Positions 7,004-12,692 of a DNA stretch of 13,061 nt are shown piece after piece. Below the pieces are notes generated by a model. That model worked only from the letters and a program-made list of their open reading frames with translations, made no database searches and was not told the DNA's origin. The stretch spans positions 1 to 13,061 of the forward strand of contig JBDTLT010000152.1 in NCBI GenBank assembly GCA_039934635.1, given 5' to 3'. The DNA comes from DATLFA01 sp039934635. Its GTDB lineage: Bacteria > Actinomycetota > Acidimicrobiia > Acidimicrobiales > WLNW01. Position 1 is the first letter of the stretch. The number at the start of each line of letters is the position of its first letter. A program made the translations under genes and the position numbers.

Positions 7004-7020
7004 GGTGACCAATGGTCACC
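7004..7020. promoter_or_regulatory. 17-bp palindrome, candidate operator
   Basis: GGTGACC-AAT-GGTCACC is a perfect 7-bp inverted repeat with a 3-nt centre, the size and symmetry of a site for a dimeric helix-turn-helix repressor. It lies between the divergent BKACE and hydrolase genes and could control either. Just outside it ACCAAT occurs twice, 12 nt apart (6996 and 7008). No regulator gene is seen in the window. Confidence 0.4.
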
Positions 7021-7050
7021 GAATCGACACGGATGTAACCGGTCTGCAAC

Positions 7051-7081
7051 TTCCAGGTCTAAAGAACTGGAACCCCTCCAG
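7051..7081. repeat. Two overlapping, mutually exclusive short inverted repeats
   Basis: TTCCAG (7051-7056) pairs with CTGGAA (7067-7072), with a further TCT/AGA pairing inside (7058-7060 with 7063-7065). The sequence CTGGA (7067-7071) can pair instead with TCCAG (7077-7081). Only one of the two can form at a time in RNA. The stems are short (5 to 6 bp), so functional switching is speculation. Confidence 0.4.
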
Positions 7082-7104
7082 GGTGGCTCCTCCCGAGGAG
7101 CAAT

Positions 7105-7141
7105 GGTCTGGCCGGGCACTGCGCAAGTGCCCGGCCAGACC
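7105..7141. repeat. Perfect 16-bp inverted repeat (strong hairpin)
   Basis: GGTCTGGCCGGGCACT (7105-7120) and AGTGCCCGGCCAGACC (7126-7141) are perfect reverse complements around the 5-nt loop GCGCA. A smaller hairpin, GCTCCTC/GAGGAGC (7086-7101), lies directly before it. Neither side has a T-tract, so a classic intrinsic terminator is not supported. It ends 40 nt before the hydrolase start and 28 nt before the proposed -10 box, so it may insulate the hydrolase from read-through or belong to an RNA encoded upstream. Confidence 0.6.
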
Positions 7142-7168
7142 CACCCCTCCTCGGCGCGGGCGCTTGGC

Positions 7169-7174
7169 TACTGT
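7169..7174 (+). promoter_or_regulatory. -10 box of a probable leaderless promoter
   Basis: TACTGT lies seven bases before the ATG at 7181, so transcription would start at or next to the A of the start codon. The hydrolase has no recognisable ribosome-binding sequence, which agrees with a leaderless mRNA, a common arrangement in actinobacteria. A -35 element is not evident. Confidence 0.5.
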
Positions 7175-7180
7175 GCGGCG

Positions 7181-8122
7181 ATGCCGCTCGATCCTTGTTT
7201 TCGTTCGTTGCTCGATGCCATCGCCGAGCGCGCGGGTGCGGTTGCACCGGGTGTCGACCCGGTCGCGGCTGCCCGCGCCGGGATCGGGGCAATGTTCACG
7301 CACGCGACTGCGCCCGCGGTGCAGATGGTCGAGCGCACGATCCCCGGCCCCGCGGGCGTCGGTGGCGAGATCCCGGTGCGCATCTACACACCGGACAACG
7401 CCGCGGGCGAGGCGCTCCCGATCGTCGTGTTGTTCCACGGCGGCGGCTTCATCGCCGGCAGCCCCGACTCACACGACGGCGGCACCCGCGAGTTGTGCGC
7501 ACAAGCGGGTGCCATCGTGGTGTCGGTCGATTACCGCTTGGCCCCCGAGCACAAGTTCCCGGGAGCGGCCGAAGACTGCCACGCCGCGCTGCTCTGGGCC
7601 GCCGAGCACGCCGCCGAGTTCGGCGGCGACGCGACCCGGTTGGCGATCACGGGCGACAGCGCCGGCGGCAACCTCGCCGCGGCCGTCGCGTTGATGAACC
7701 GTGACCGCGGCGGTCCGCCGTTGGCGTTGCAGGCACTCGTGTACCCGGTCATCGATCCGGCCTGCGCCACGCCGTCCGCAGTGGCAAATGGCGAGGGTTA
7801 CCTCTTGACCACCGCCTCGATGAGATGGATGTGGTCGCTCTACGTGAATAGCGCCGACGACTACGCGAATCCGTATGCCGCGCCCGTCGCCGCAACGTCG
7901 CTCGCAGGGCTGCCTCCCGCGTTGGTGATCACTGCCGAGTTCGACCCGCTGCGCGACGAAGGCGAGGCCTACGGGCGCGCGCTCGAGGCCGCGGGCGTAC
8001 CGGTGACGATCTCGCGCTATGACGGGATGATCCACGGATTCGCCTCATGCTTCGATATCACGCCGCGCGCGGGTGAAGCGACGGGTGAGATCGCGAGAGC
8101 GCTCAAGGCGGCATGGGCCTGA
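7181..8122 (+). CDS. Alpha/beta hydrolase, HSL family (esterase/lipase)
   Basis: This 313-aa protein is a hormone-sensitive-lipase-type carboxylic ester hydrolase, probably cytoplasmic since no signal peptide is seen. The oxyanion-hole motif HGGGF (86-90), the nucleophile Ser160 in GDSAGG (158-163), Asp255 in EFDPLRDEG and His285 in MIHGF form a complete catalytic machinery. Such enzymes cut short- to medium-chain esters or lactones. The start at 7181 was chosen because MPLDPCFRSLLDAI begins the normal N-terminal cap and because a -10 box sits seven bases upstream; no Shine-Dalgarno sequence is present. The final codons GCG GCA TGG GCC TGA are part of a tandem repeat that continues past the stop. 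Confidence 0.92.
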   Translation: MPLDPCFRSLLDAIAERAGAVAPGVDPVAAARAGIGAMFTHATAPAVQMVERTIPGPAGVGGEIPVRIYTPDNAAGEALPIVVLFHGGGFIAGSPDSHDGGTRELCAQAGAIVVSVDYRLAPEHKFPGAAEDCHAALLWAAEHAAEFGGDATRLAITGDSAGGNLAAAVALMNRDRGGPPLALQALVYPVIDPACATPSAVANGEGYLLTTASMRWMWSLYVNSADDYANPYAAPVAATSLAGLPPALVITAEFDPLRDEGEAYGRALEAAGVPVTISRYDGMIHGFASCFDITPRAGEATGEIARALKAAWA

Positions 8123-8208
8123 GCGGCCCTTCACAGAGCGGGCGGCATGGGCCTGAGCGGCCGCGCTCGCCGGGGGCGGATGGGTCTGACGAGGCCCGGG
8201 GCCGTTAC
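8107..8208. repeat. Three tandem units of exactly 34 nt across the hydrolase stop codon
   Basis: Units begin at 8107, 8141 and 8175. The first 22 nt of units 1 and 2 are identical (GGCGGCATGGG then CCTGAGCGGCC). Unit 3 carries a degenerate copy, GGCGGATGGG then TCTGACGAGGCC. The last 12 nt of each unit differ. Unit 1 includes the last codons and TGA of the hydrolase. Each unit can fold a short GC hairpin (GGGCC-TGAGC-GGCCC in unit 1; GGGTC-6 nt-GGCCC in unit 3, held by a G-T wobble), so the structure may be what is kept. Confidence 0.75.
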
Positions 8209-8211
8209 GCT
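8206..8211 (+). promoter_or_regulatory. Possible -10 box of amidohydrolase A
   Basis: TACGCT fits TANNNT and would start transcription near 8218, giving a leader of about 24 nt that contains the ribosome site AGGGGAGAG. It lies at the end of the third 34-nt repeat unit. The gene could instead be read through from the hydrolase 119 nt upstream. Confidence 0.3.
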
Positions 8212-8241
8212 GGGATGAGCAATTGTGAGAAGGGGAGAGCC

Positions 8242-9432
8242 ATGGCTCAGCTGGCGTACGGCGCATTCGATGCAGATCAGCATTACTACGAGGCCGAAGA
8301 CGCGTTCATCCGGCACATGCCGAAACAGATGCAACGGCGCGGTATGCAATGGGCCGACGTCGACGGGCGCAAGCGGTTGCTCGTCGGCGGCAAGATCAAC
8401 CGATTCATCCCGAATCCGACGTTCGATCCCGTGGCCCGCCCTGGCTGTCTCGACGAGTACTTCAGGGCCAAGACGTCGGCACAAGACATCCGCGCCGCGT
8501 TCGGCGAACTCGAACCGATCAGCCCCGCGTATCGCAATCGTGACGCCCGTTTGCGCGCACTCGACGAGCAAGGCGTCGAAGCGTGCTTCATGTTCCCCAC
8601 GCTTGGTGTCGGCATGGAGTCTGCGCTCGAAAACGACAAACCCGCCATGCTCGCTGGCTTCCGCGCGTTCAACCGTTGGCTCGAAGATGACTGGGGTTGC
8701 AACTACCAAAACCGCATCTACGCCGCGCCCTACATCTCTCTGGCCGATGTCGACTGGGCCATCGACGAACTCGAGTGGGCGCTGTCCAGCGGGGCGCGTG
8801 TGGTCAACATGCGTGCATCATCGGTCGTCGGTGACGATGGTGGACGACGGTCGCTCGGCCACCCTTCGCACGAGCCGTTCTGGAGCCGTCTCAACGACGC
8901 AGGTATCACGCTCGCAGTGCATTCGGGCGATGCCGGTTACGGCTTCATGCTCGACTACTGGGGACAAGACAGCGAGTTCGAGGCGTTCCGTTACGCACCG
9001 CTCAAGGGGTTGCTGACCTATTCGCCGATCAGCGATGCGATCGCCGCGCTCATCGCCGAGGGCGTGTTCGCCCGGCACGCCAATCTGCGCGTCGCCACCA
9101 TCGAAAACGGTAGCGAATGGGTGTGGCCGCTCTTCAAGAAATTGAAGAAGGCCTACGGTCAACACAACTACGCGTTCGCCGAAGATCCGATGGAGACGTT
9201 CCGCAACCGGGTCTACGTGTCGCCTTACTACGAGGACGATCTCACCGGTCTCCGCGACGCCATCGGTGCGGAGCACGTGTTGTTCGGTTCTGACTGGCCG
9301 CATGCCGAGGGTCTGCACAACCCGGTCGACTTCGTCCACGATCTCAAGGGCTTCAGCGAGGCCGAGATCAAGCTCGTCATGCGCGAGAACGGTCTCGGGC
9401 TCATCGCGCCGCGCCAGGCGGTTGCCGTCTAG
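8242..9432 (+). CDS. Amidohydrolase family protein A (Amidohydro_2 type)
   Basis: This 396-aa protein is a metal-dependent TIM-barrel hydrolase or decarboxylase of the Amidohydro_2 group. The N-terminal metal signature appears as DADQHYYE (Asp12, His14, Glu17), the form in which the second His of HxH is replaced by Glu, as in many actinobacterial members. His227 (AVHSGDAGYG), Glu288 (IENGSEW) and Asp351/His354 (FGSDWPHAEG) complete the probable site. The ATG at 8242 has AGGGGAGAG upstream; an in-frame ATG at 8215 would add nine residues lacking a better ribosome site. It is clearly paralogous to the protein encoded at 11514-12692. Family members act on cyclic amides, decarboxylate aromatic acids or hydrolyse C-C bonds; the reaction here is unknown. 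Confidence 0.9.
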   Translation: MAQLAYGAFDADQHYYEAEDAFIRHMPKQMQRRGMQWADVDGRKRLLVGGKINRFIPNPTFDPVARPGCLDEYFRAKTSAQDIRAAFGELEPISPAYRNRDARLRALDEQGVEACFMFPTLGVGMESALENDKPAMLAGFRAFNRWLEDDWGCNYQNRIYAAPYISLADVDWAIDELEWALSSGARVVNMRASSVVGDDGGRRSLGHPSHEPFWSRLNDAGITLAVHSGDAGYGFMLDYWGQDSEFEAFRYAPLKGLLTYSPISDAIAALIAEGVFARHANLRVATIENGSEWVWPLFKKLKKAYGQHNYAFAEDPMETFRNRVYVSPYYEDDLTGLRDAIGAEHVLFGSDWPHAEGLHNPVDFVHDLKGFSEAEIKLVMRENGLGLIAPRQAVAV

Positions 9433-9861
9433 TCAGACGTGCAATACGTTGCCGAGCAGGCGATCGACGAAGGTCTCCGAGCCCTCTTCGATCTTGTCGC
9501 GCCGGATGGCGAGGCCACCGTGCACGATGCCACCCTTGCGCTCGACCAGGCCTTGCAACTTGGGCAGTGTCTTGCCGGTGTGCAGGGCATAGGTACAGAA
9601 CACCACCGCGTTCTTGCGGTCGATCACCGGTAGCAACTTGGCCATGCGAATGGACCGGCCGGGGCGTTGGCCGACGACGAACAAGCCATCGGTCCACGTG
9701 CCCACGATGACGACATCGGCGACGGCCAGCGCGGCGTAGTCGACCTCGGTGATCGGGCAGACCGAAGTGGGGACACCCGAGGCGTCGAGGTCGGCACCGA
9801 TGCGGGTCGCGGCCCGGCGGGTGTTGCCGGTCAAGCTCTCGTAAATGACGATGGCGTTCAC
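9433..9861 (-). CDS. Flavodoxin-like FMN protein
   Basis: This 142-aa protein is flavodoxin-sized. The FMN-phosphate loop SLTGNT (9-14) follows the first strand NAIVIYE, and the later loops GTWTDGLF (54-61) and CTYALHTGKT (89-98) sit where the isoalloxazine ring would bind. It probably shuttles electrons or acts as a small FMN reductase. The start is GTG at 9859-9861, with GGAGGA about six bases upstream; the frame stays open beyond it, but that part overlaps the divergent ligase gene. Its stop directly abuts the stop of amidohydrolase A. It could supply electrons to a pathway enzyme such as the oxygenase or an oxidoreductase, but no partner is shown. Confidence 0.85.
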   Translation of the reverse strand: MNAIVIYESLTGNTRRAATRIGADLDASGVPTSVCPITEVDYAALAVADVVIVGTWTDGLFVVGQRPGRSIRMAKLLPVIDRKNAVVFCTYALHTGKTLPKLQGLVERKGGIVHGGLAIRRDKIEEGSETFVDRLLGNVLHV

Positions 9862-9936
9862 TCGCCGTCCTCCAGTGGGTGGGGCGTCGCACATGGGCGT
9901 AGGGGCCCACCATAATGTGCGACGGGGGACGACACG
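9862..9936. promoter_or_regulatory. Divergent promoters overlapping a 9-bp inverted repeat
   Basis: This 75-nt spacer separates the flavodoxin-like gene (minus) and the ligase gene (plus). GTCGCACAT (9886-9894) and ATGTGCGAC (9915-9923) are perfect reverse complements, with GGGC/GCCC (9895-9898 and 9905-9908) nested inside. On the plus strand CATAAT (9911-9916) is a good -10 and would start near 9923. On the minus strand TATGGT (9914 to 9909) is a -10 that would start near 9902. The repeat overlaps both, so a bound dimer could block both genes. Confidence 0.5.
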
Positions 9937-11517
9937 ATGGGCTATCCGAGGATCTGGGCCGAGAAAGATCCGCATAAGCCCGCGGTCATCATGGCCGGCG
10001 TGGGTGGGCACCCGTGGCCGGCGGGCTTCACCGTGACCTACGGCGACATCGACGAGCGTTCCAACCGCCTCGCGCAGTACCTTCGTTCGGTCGGCCTCGG
10101 TGTCGGCGGCCACATGGCCATCTTCGCCGAGAACCACCCCCGCTATCTCGAGACGTGTTGGGCGGCCGAACGTTCGGGCCTCTACTTCACCGCCATCAAC
10201 TCGCATCTCACGGCCGACGAAGTCGCGTACATCGTCGATGACTGTGATGCCCGTGTGCTCGTGACCTCGGCGGCCAAGTTGGCGGTCGCGCTCGCCGCTC
10301 TCGAACACTGCCCCAAGATCGAACAAGTCCTCGTCTTCGACGAAGGCCTCGACGCCGCGGAGTTGGACGGACGCGTGGCGAGCTACGGCGAAACGATCGC
10401 GGCGTTCCCGGCGACTCCCGTCGACAACGAGACGTGTGGCGCGTCGATGCTCTACTCATCGGGCACCACCGGTCGCCCCAAGGGCATCGTGCGCCCGCTG
10501 TCGGGAGCGTCGTTGTCCGACAAGACCGCAACCGAAATGACGCTCGAGCACTTCTACGCGTACGCCGCATCGTCGATCTACCTGTCGCCCGCGCCGCTGT
10601 ATCACGCCGCTCCGCTCGGCTTCAACATGACCGTGCTGCGGTTGGGGGGCACGACGGTGGTGATGGAGCAGTTCGAACCGCGCCAATTCCTGCGCCTCAT
10701 CGCCGAATACGGCGTCACTCACACGCAGGTCGTACCCACGATGTTCGTGCGCCTGCTCAAGCTCGACCCCGACGAACGGGCCGCCGCGGATCTCTCGTCG
10801 CTCGTCTCGTGCGTCCACGCGGCTGCGCCGTGCCCCGTGTGGGCCAAAGAGCAGATGATCGAATGGTGGGACCCGCTCGGGGTGGCCATCACCGAGTACT
10901 ACGGCGGCACCGAGCTCAACGGGCTCACCTTCATCTACCCCGACGAATGGATGCGCAAAAAGGGTTCCGTCGGCAAGTCGATACTCGGGCGCATCCGCAT
11001 CCTCGGCGAGAACGGCGCCGAGTTGCCGCCGGGACAGATCGGTGCGGTGTACTTCGCGGATGGCGGCCAGTTCGAATATCACAACGACTCCGACAAGACT
11101 GCGTCGACGTTTGCGCCCGATGGTGGTGGCACGACCATCGGCGACATCGGCTTCATCGACGAAGAGGGCTACTTGTTCCTCACCGACCGCAAGGCGTTCA
11201 TGATCATCTCCGGCGGCGTGAACATCTATCCGCAAGAGATCGAGGACGTGTTGAGCGCGCATCCGTCGGTTGTCGACGTCGCGGTGTTCGGCGTGCCCGA
11301 CGACGACCTCGACGAGGCGGTCAAGGCAGTGGTGCAACTCGCAGCGGACGTGGTCGGGTCACCGGCGATCGAAGCCGAGCTGATCGAGTACTGCCACTCG
11401 CACCTCGCACACTTCAAGTGCCCGCGATCCGTCGATTTCGAGGCGGAGCTGCCGCGGCTCGACACGGGCAAGCTCTACAAGCGTGTGCTACGCGATCGTT
11501 ATTGGAGCACCGTATGA
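9937..11517 (+). CDS. AMP-forming acyl-CoA synthetase/ligase (FadD-like)
   Basis: This 526-aa protein belongs to the ANL superfamily and turns a carboxylic acid, ATP and CoA into an acyl-CoA through an acyl-adenylate. The visible core motifs are the P-loop MLYSSGTTGRPKGI (171-184), EYYGGTE (320-326), GDIGFIDEEGYLFLTDR (402-418) and the hinge and linker FMIISGGVNIYPQEIE (421-436), with catalytic Lys512 in DTGKLYKR. The N-terminal part (NRLAQYLRSVGL, AENHPRYLETCWAAERSGLYFTAIN) is like that of mycobacterial FadD4-type ligases as I remember them. The ATG at 9937 has GGGGGA upstream. Its stop overlaps the next gene's start (ATGA). It is the likely entry enzyme for the acid handled by the locus; the acid is unknown. 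Confidence 0.94.
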   Translation: MGYPRIWAEKDPHKPAVIMAGVGGHPWPAGFTVTYGDIDERSNRLAQYLRSVGLGVGGHMAIFAENHPRYLETCWAAERSGLYFTAINSHLTADEVAYIVDDCDARVLVTSAAKLAVALAALEHCPKIEQVLVFDEGLDAAELDGRVASYGETIAAFPATPVDNETCGASMLYSSGTTGRPKGIVRPLSGASLSDKTATEMTLEHFYAYAASSIYLSPAPLYHAAPLGFNMTVLRLGGTTVVMEQFEPRQFLRLIAEYGVTHTQVVPTMFVRLLKLDPDERAAADLSSLVSCVHAAAPCPVWAKEQMIEWWDPLGVAITEYYGGTELNGLTFIYPDEWMRKKGSVGKSILGRIRILGENGAELPPGQIGAVYFADGGQFEYHNDSDKTASTFAPDGGGTTIGDIGFIDEEGYLFLTDRKAFMIISGGVNIYPQEIEDVLSAHPSVVDVAVFGVPDDDLDEAVKAVVQLAADVVGSPAIEAELIEYCHSHLAHFKCPRSVDFEAELPRLDTGKLYKRVLRDRYWSTV

Positions 11518-12692
11518 CGCTGTCCTACTCGCTGGTCGATGCCGATAACCACTACTACGAGCCGCGCGACGCGTTCACCCGGCACATGCCTGCCTCGCTG
11601 CGCCACCTCGCGGTCAACGTGCGCGGCGAGGGCGAGCGCGAGCGCATCTTCATCGGCGACGAGCCCTTTACGTTCTTGCGCCACAACTACGACCATGTCG
11701 TGCGGCCCGGAGCACTGCGAGAGATGTTGCGCACCATGAAGAAGGGTGCCGTGGTCGGCGAACAGACCAGCGTCGACGAACCGACCCAACCCGAGTACCT
11801 GCATCGGGACCCGCGTCTGGTGAAGATGGACGAGCAGGGCATCGAGGCGTGCATGCTGTTCGCCACCCTCGCGGTGTGCGTCGAGCACGCCATGCGCGAC
11901 AACCCGCCGCAGTTGTACGCCAACTTCGAAGCGTTCAATCGCTGGCTCGACGACGACTGGGGCTACGCGCATCAAAACCGCATCTTTGCGGCCCCTCTGG
12001 TGTCGCTCATCGACGTCGACCTCGCCTGCAAAGAGCTCGACCGGGTGCTGGCGTTGGGCGCGCGCGTCGTCTCGTTGCGGCCCGGCCCCGCGGCAGGGCG
12101 TTCGCCGGCCGACCCGCACTACGACGCGTTCTGGGCGCGCATCGACGAAGCCGGTGTCTTGGTCGGCCTGCACATCGGTGAGTCGGGGTACAACGAGCTG
12201 TACTCCACCGCGTGGGGCGAAGAAGCGAACCCATCGTCGCACCGGCAGTCGGCGTTTCAATGGACCTGCTTCTACGGTGACCGGCCGATCATGGAGACCA
12301 TCGCATCGATGGTGCTGCTCAACTTGTTCGGGCGATTCCCCAACGTGCGCGTCGCAAGTGTCGAAAACGGTTCGTTGTGGGTGTCGTACCTATTGGCCGC
12401 GCTCGACAAGATGAAGGGCATGGGGCGCAACGGCCCGTGGCCCGGCGGCTATGTGACGGGACGTCCGAGTGAGATCGTGCGCGAGCACGTCTACGTATCG
12501 CCGTATCACGAAGAGGACATTCCGGCGCTCGTGCGTTCGTACGGCGTGGAGCGCGTCGTGTTCGGCTCCGACTATCCCCACCCCGAGGGCCTGGCGCAAC
12601 CCGCGCAATTCGTCGAAGGATTGCACGGCTTGTCCGACCGTGACGTGCGCCGCATCATGCGCGACAACACCGCGGAACTCCTGGGGCTCTAG
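11514..12692 (+). CDS. Amidohydrolase family protein B (Amidohydro_2 type)
   Basis: This 392-aa protein is a paralogue of the amidohydrolase at 8242-9432, matching it from DADNHYYEPRDAFTRHMP (9-26) to the C-terminal HxxG-type region. The probable metal and catalytic residues are Asp11, His13 and Glu16 (ADNHYYE), His220 (GLHIGESG), Glu284 (VENGSLW) and Asp353/His356 (FGSDYPHPEG). Its ATG overlaps the TGA of the ligase by 4 nt, with GGAG 6 nt upstream inside the ligase end, so the two are coupled and probably act in one pathway. It may act on a CoA ester or on the acid used by the ligase. The stop TAG lies within a CTAG shared with the convergent PilZ gene. Confidence 0.9.
   Translation: MTLSYSLVDADNHYYEPRDAFTRHMPASLRHLAVNVRGEGERERIFIGDEPFTFLRHNYDHVVRPGALREMLRTMKKGAVVGEQTSVDEPTQPEYLHRDPRLVKMDEQGIEACMLFATLAVCVEHAMRDNPPQLYANFEAFNRWLDDDWGYAHQNRIFAAPLVSLIDVDLACKELDRVLALGARVVSLRPGPAAGRSPADPHYDAFWARIDEAGVLVGLHIGESGYNELYSTAWGEEANPSSHRQSAFQWTCFYGDRPIMETIASMVLLNLFGRFPNVRVASVENGSLWVSYLLAALDKMKGMGRNGPWPGGYVTGRPSEIVREHVYVSPYHEEDIPALVRSYGVERVVFGSDYPHPEGLAQPAQFVEGLHGLSDRDVRRIMRDNTAELLGL

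Larger units (their letters stand above)
6818..7180. other. Gene-free divergent region dense in inverted repeats
   Basis: This 363-nt stretch lies between the starts of the BKACE gene (minus) and the alpha/beta hydrolase gene (plus). A plus-strand frame is open from 6929 into the hydrolase, but it has no protein-like composition and runs through several hairpins, so I read it as noncoding. The region holds, in order: CCGGC/GCCGG (6835-6850), a TAGCGT -10 candidate (6890-6895), a 12-bp inverted repeat (6917-6953) with nearby TTTT, a 17-bp palindrome (7004-7020), an imperfect palindrome (7051-7072), a 7-bp repeat (7086-7101) and a perfect 16-bp stem (7105-7141). It may hold a small RNA or a structured 5' control region as well as the two promoters. 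Confidence 0.6.

Noticed and set aside
6896..7141. 6C RNA or a known riboswitch
   Set aside because: The C-rich stretches do not sit in hairpin loops as in 6C RNA, and I recognise no conserved riboswitch core; only inverted repeats are supported.
6929..7180. The open upstream extension of the hydrolase frame as coding sequence
   Set aside because: It runs through several perfect inverted repeats, has no protein-like motif and no ribosome site at its start, and the family N-terminus fits the ATG at 7181.
8107..8208. CRISPR-like array (22-nt repeats with 12-nt variable parts)
   Set aside because: Variable segments of 12 nt are too short for spacers, there are only three units, one is degenerate, the first overlaps a coding sequence, and no cas gene is nearby.
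10434..11513. Upstream part of the open frame containing amidohydrolase B
   Set aside because: It is an out-of-frame reading of the ligase, rich in Arg; amidohydrolase B starts at the coupled ATG at 11514.
10456..12260. Minus-strand open frames opposite the ligase and amidohydrolase B
   Set aside because: Antisense shadows in high-GC coding DNA, without motifs or plausible starts.
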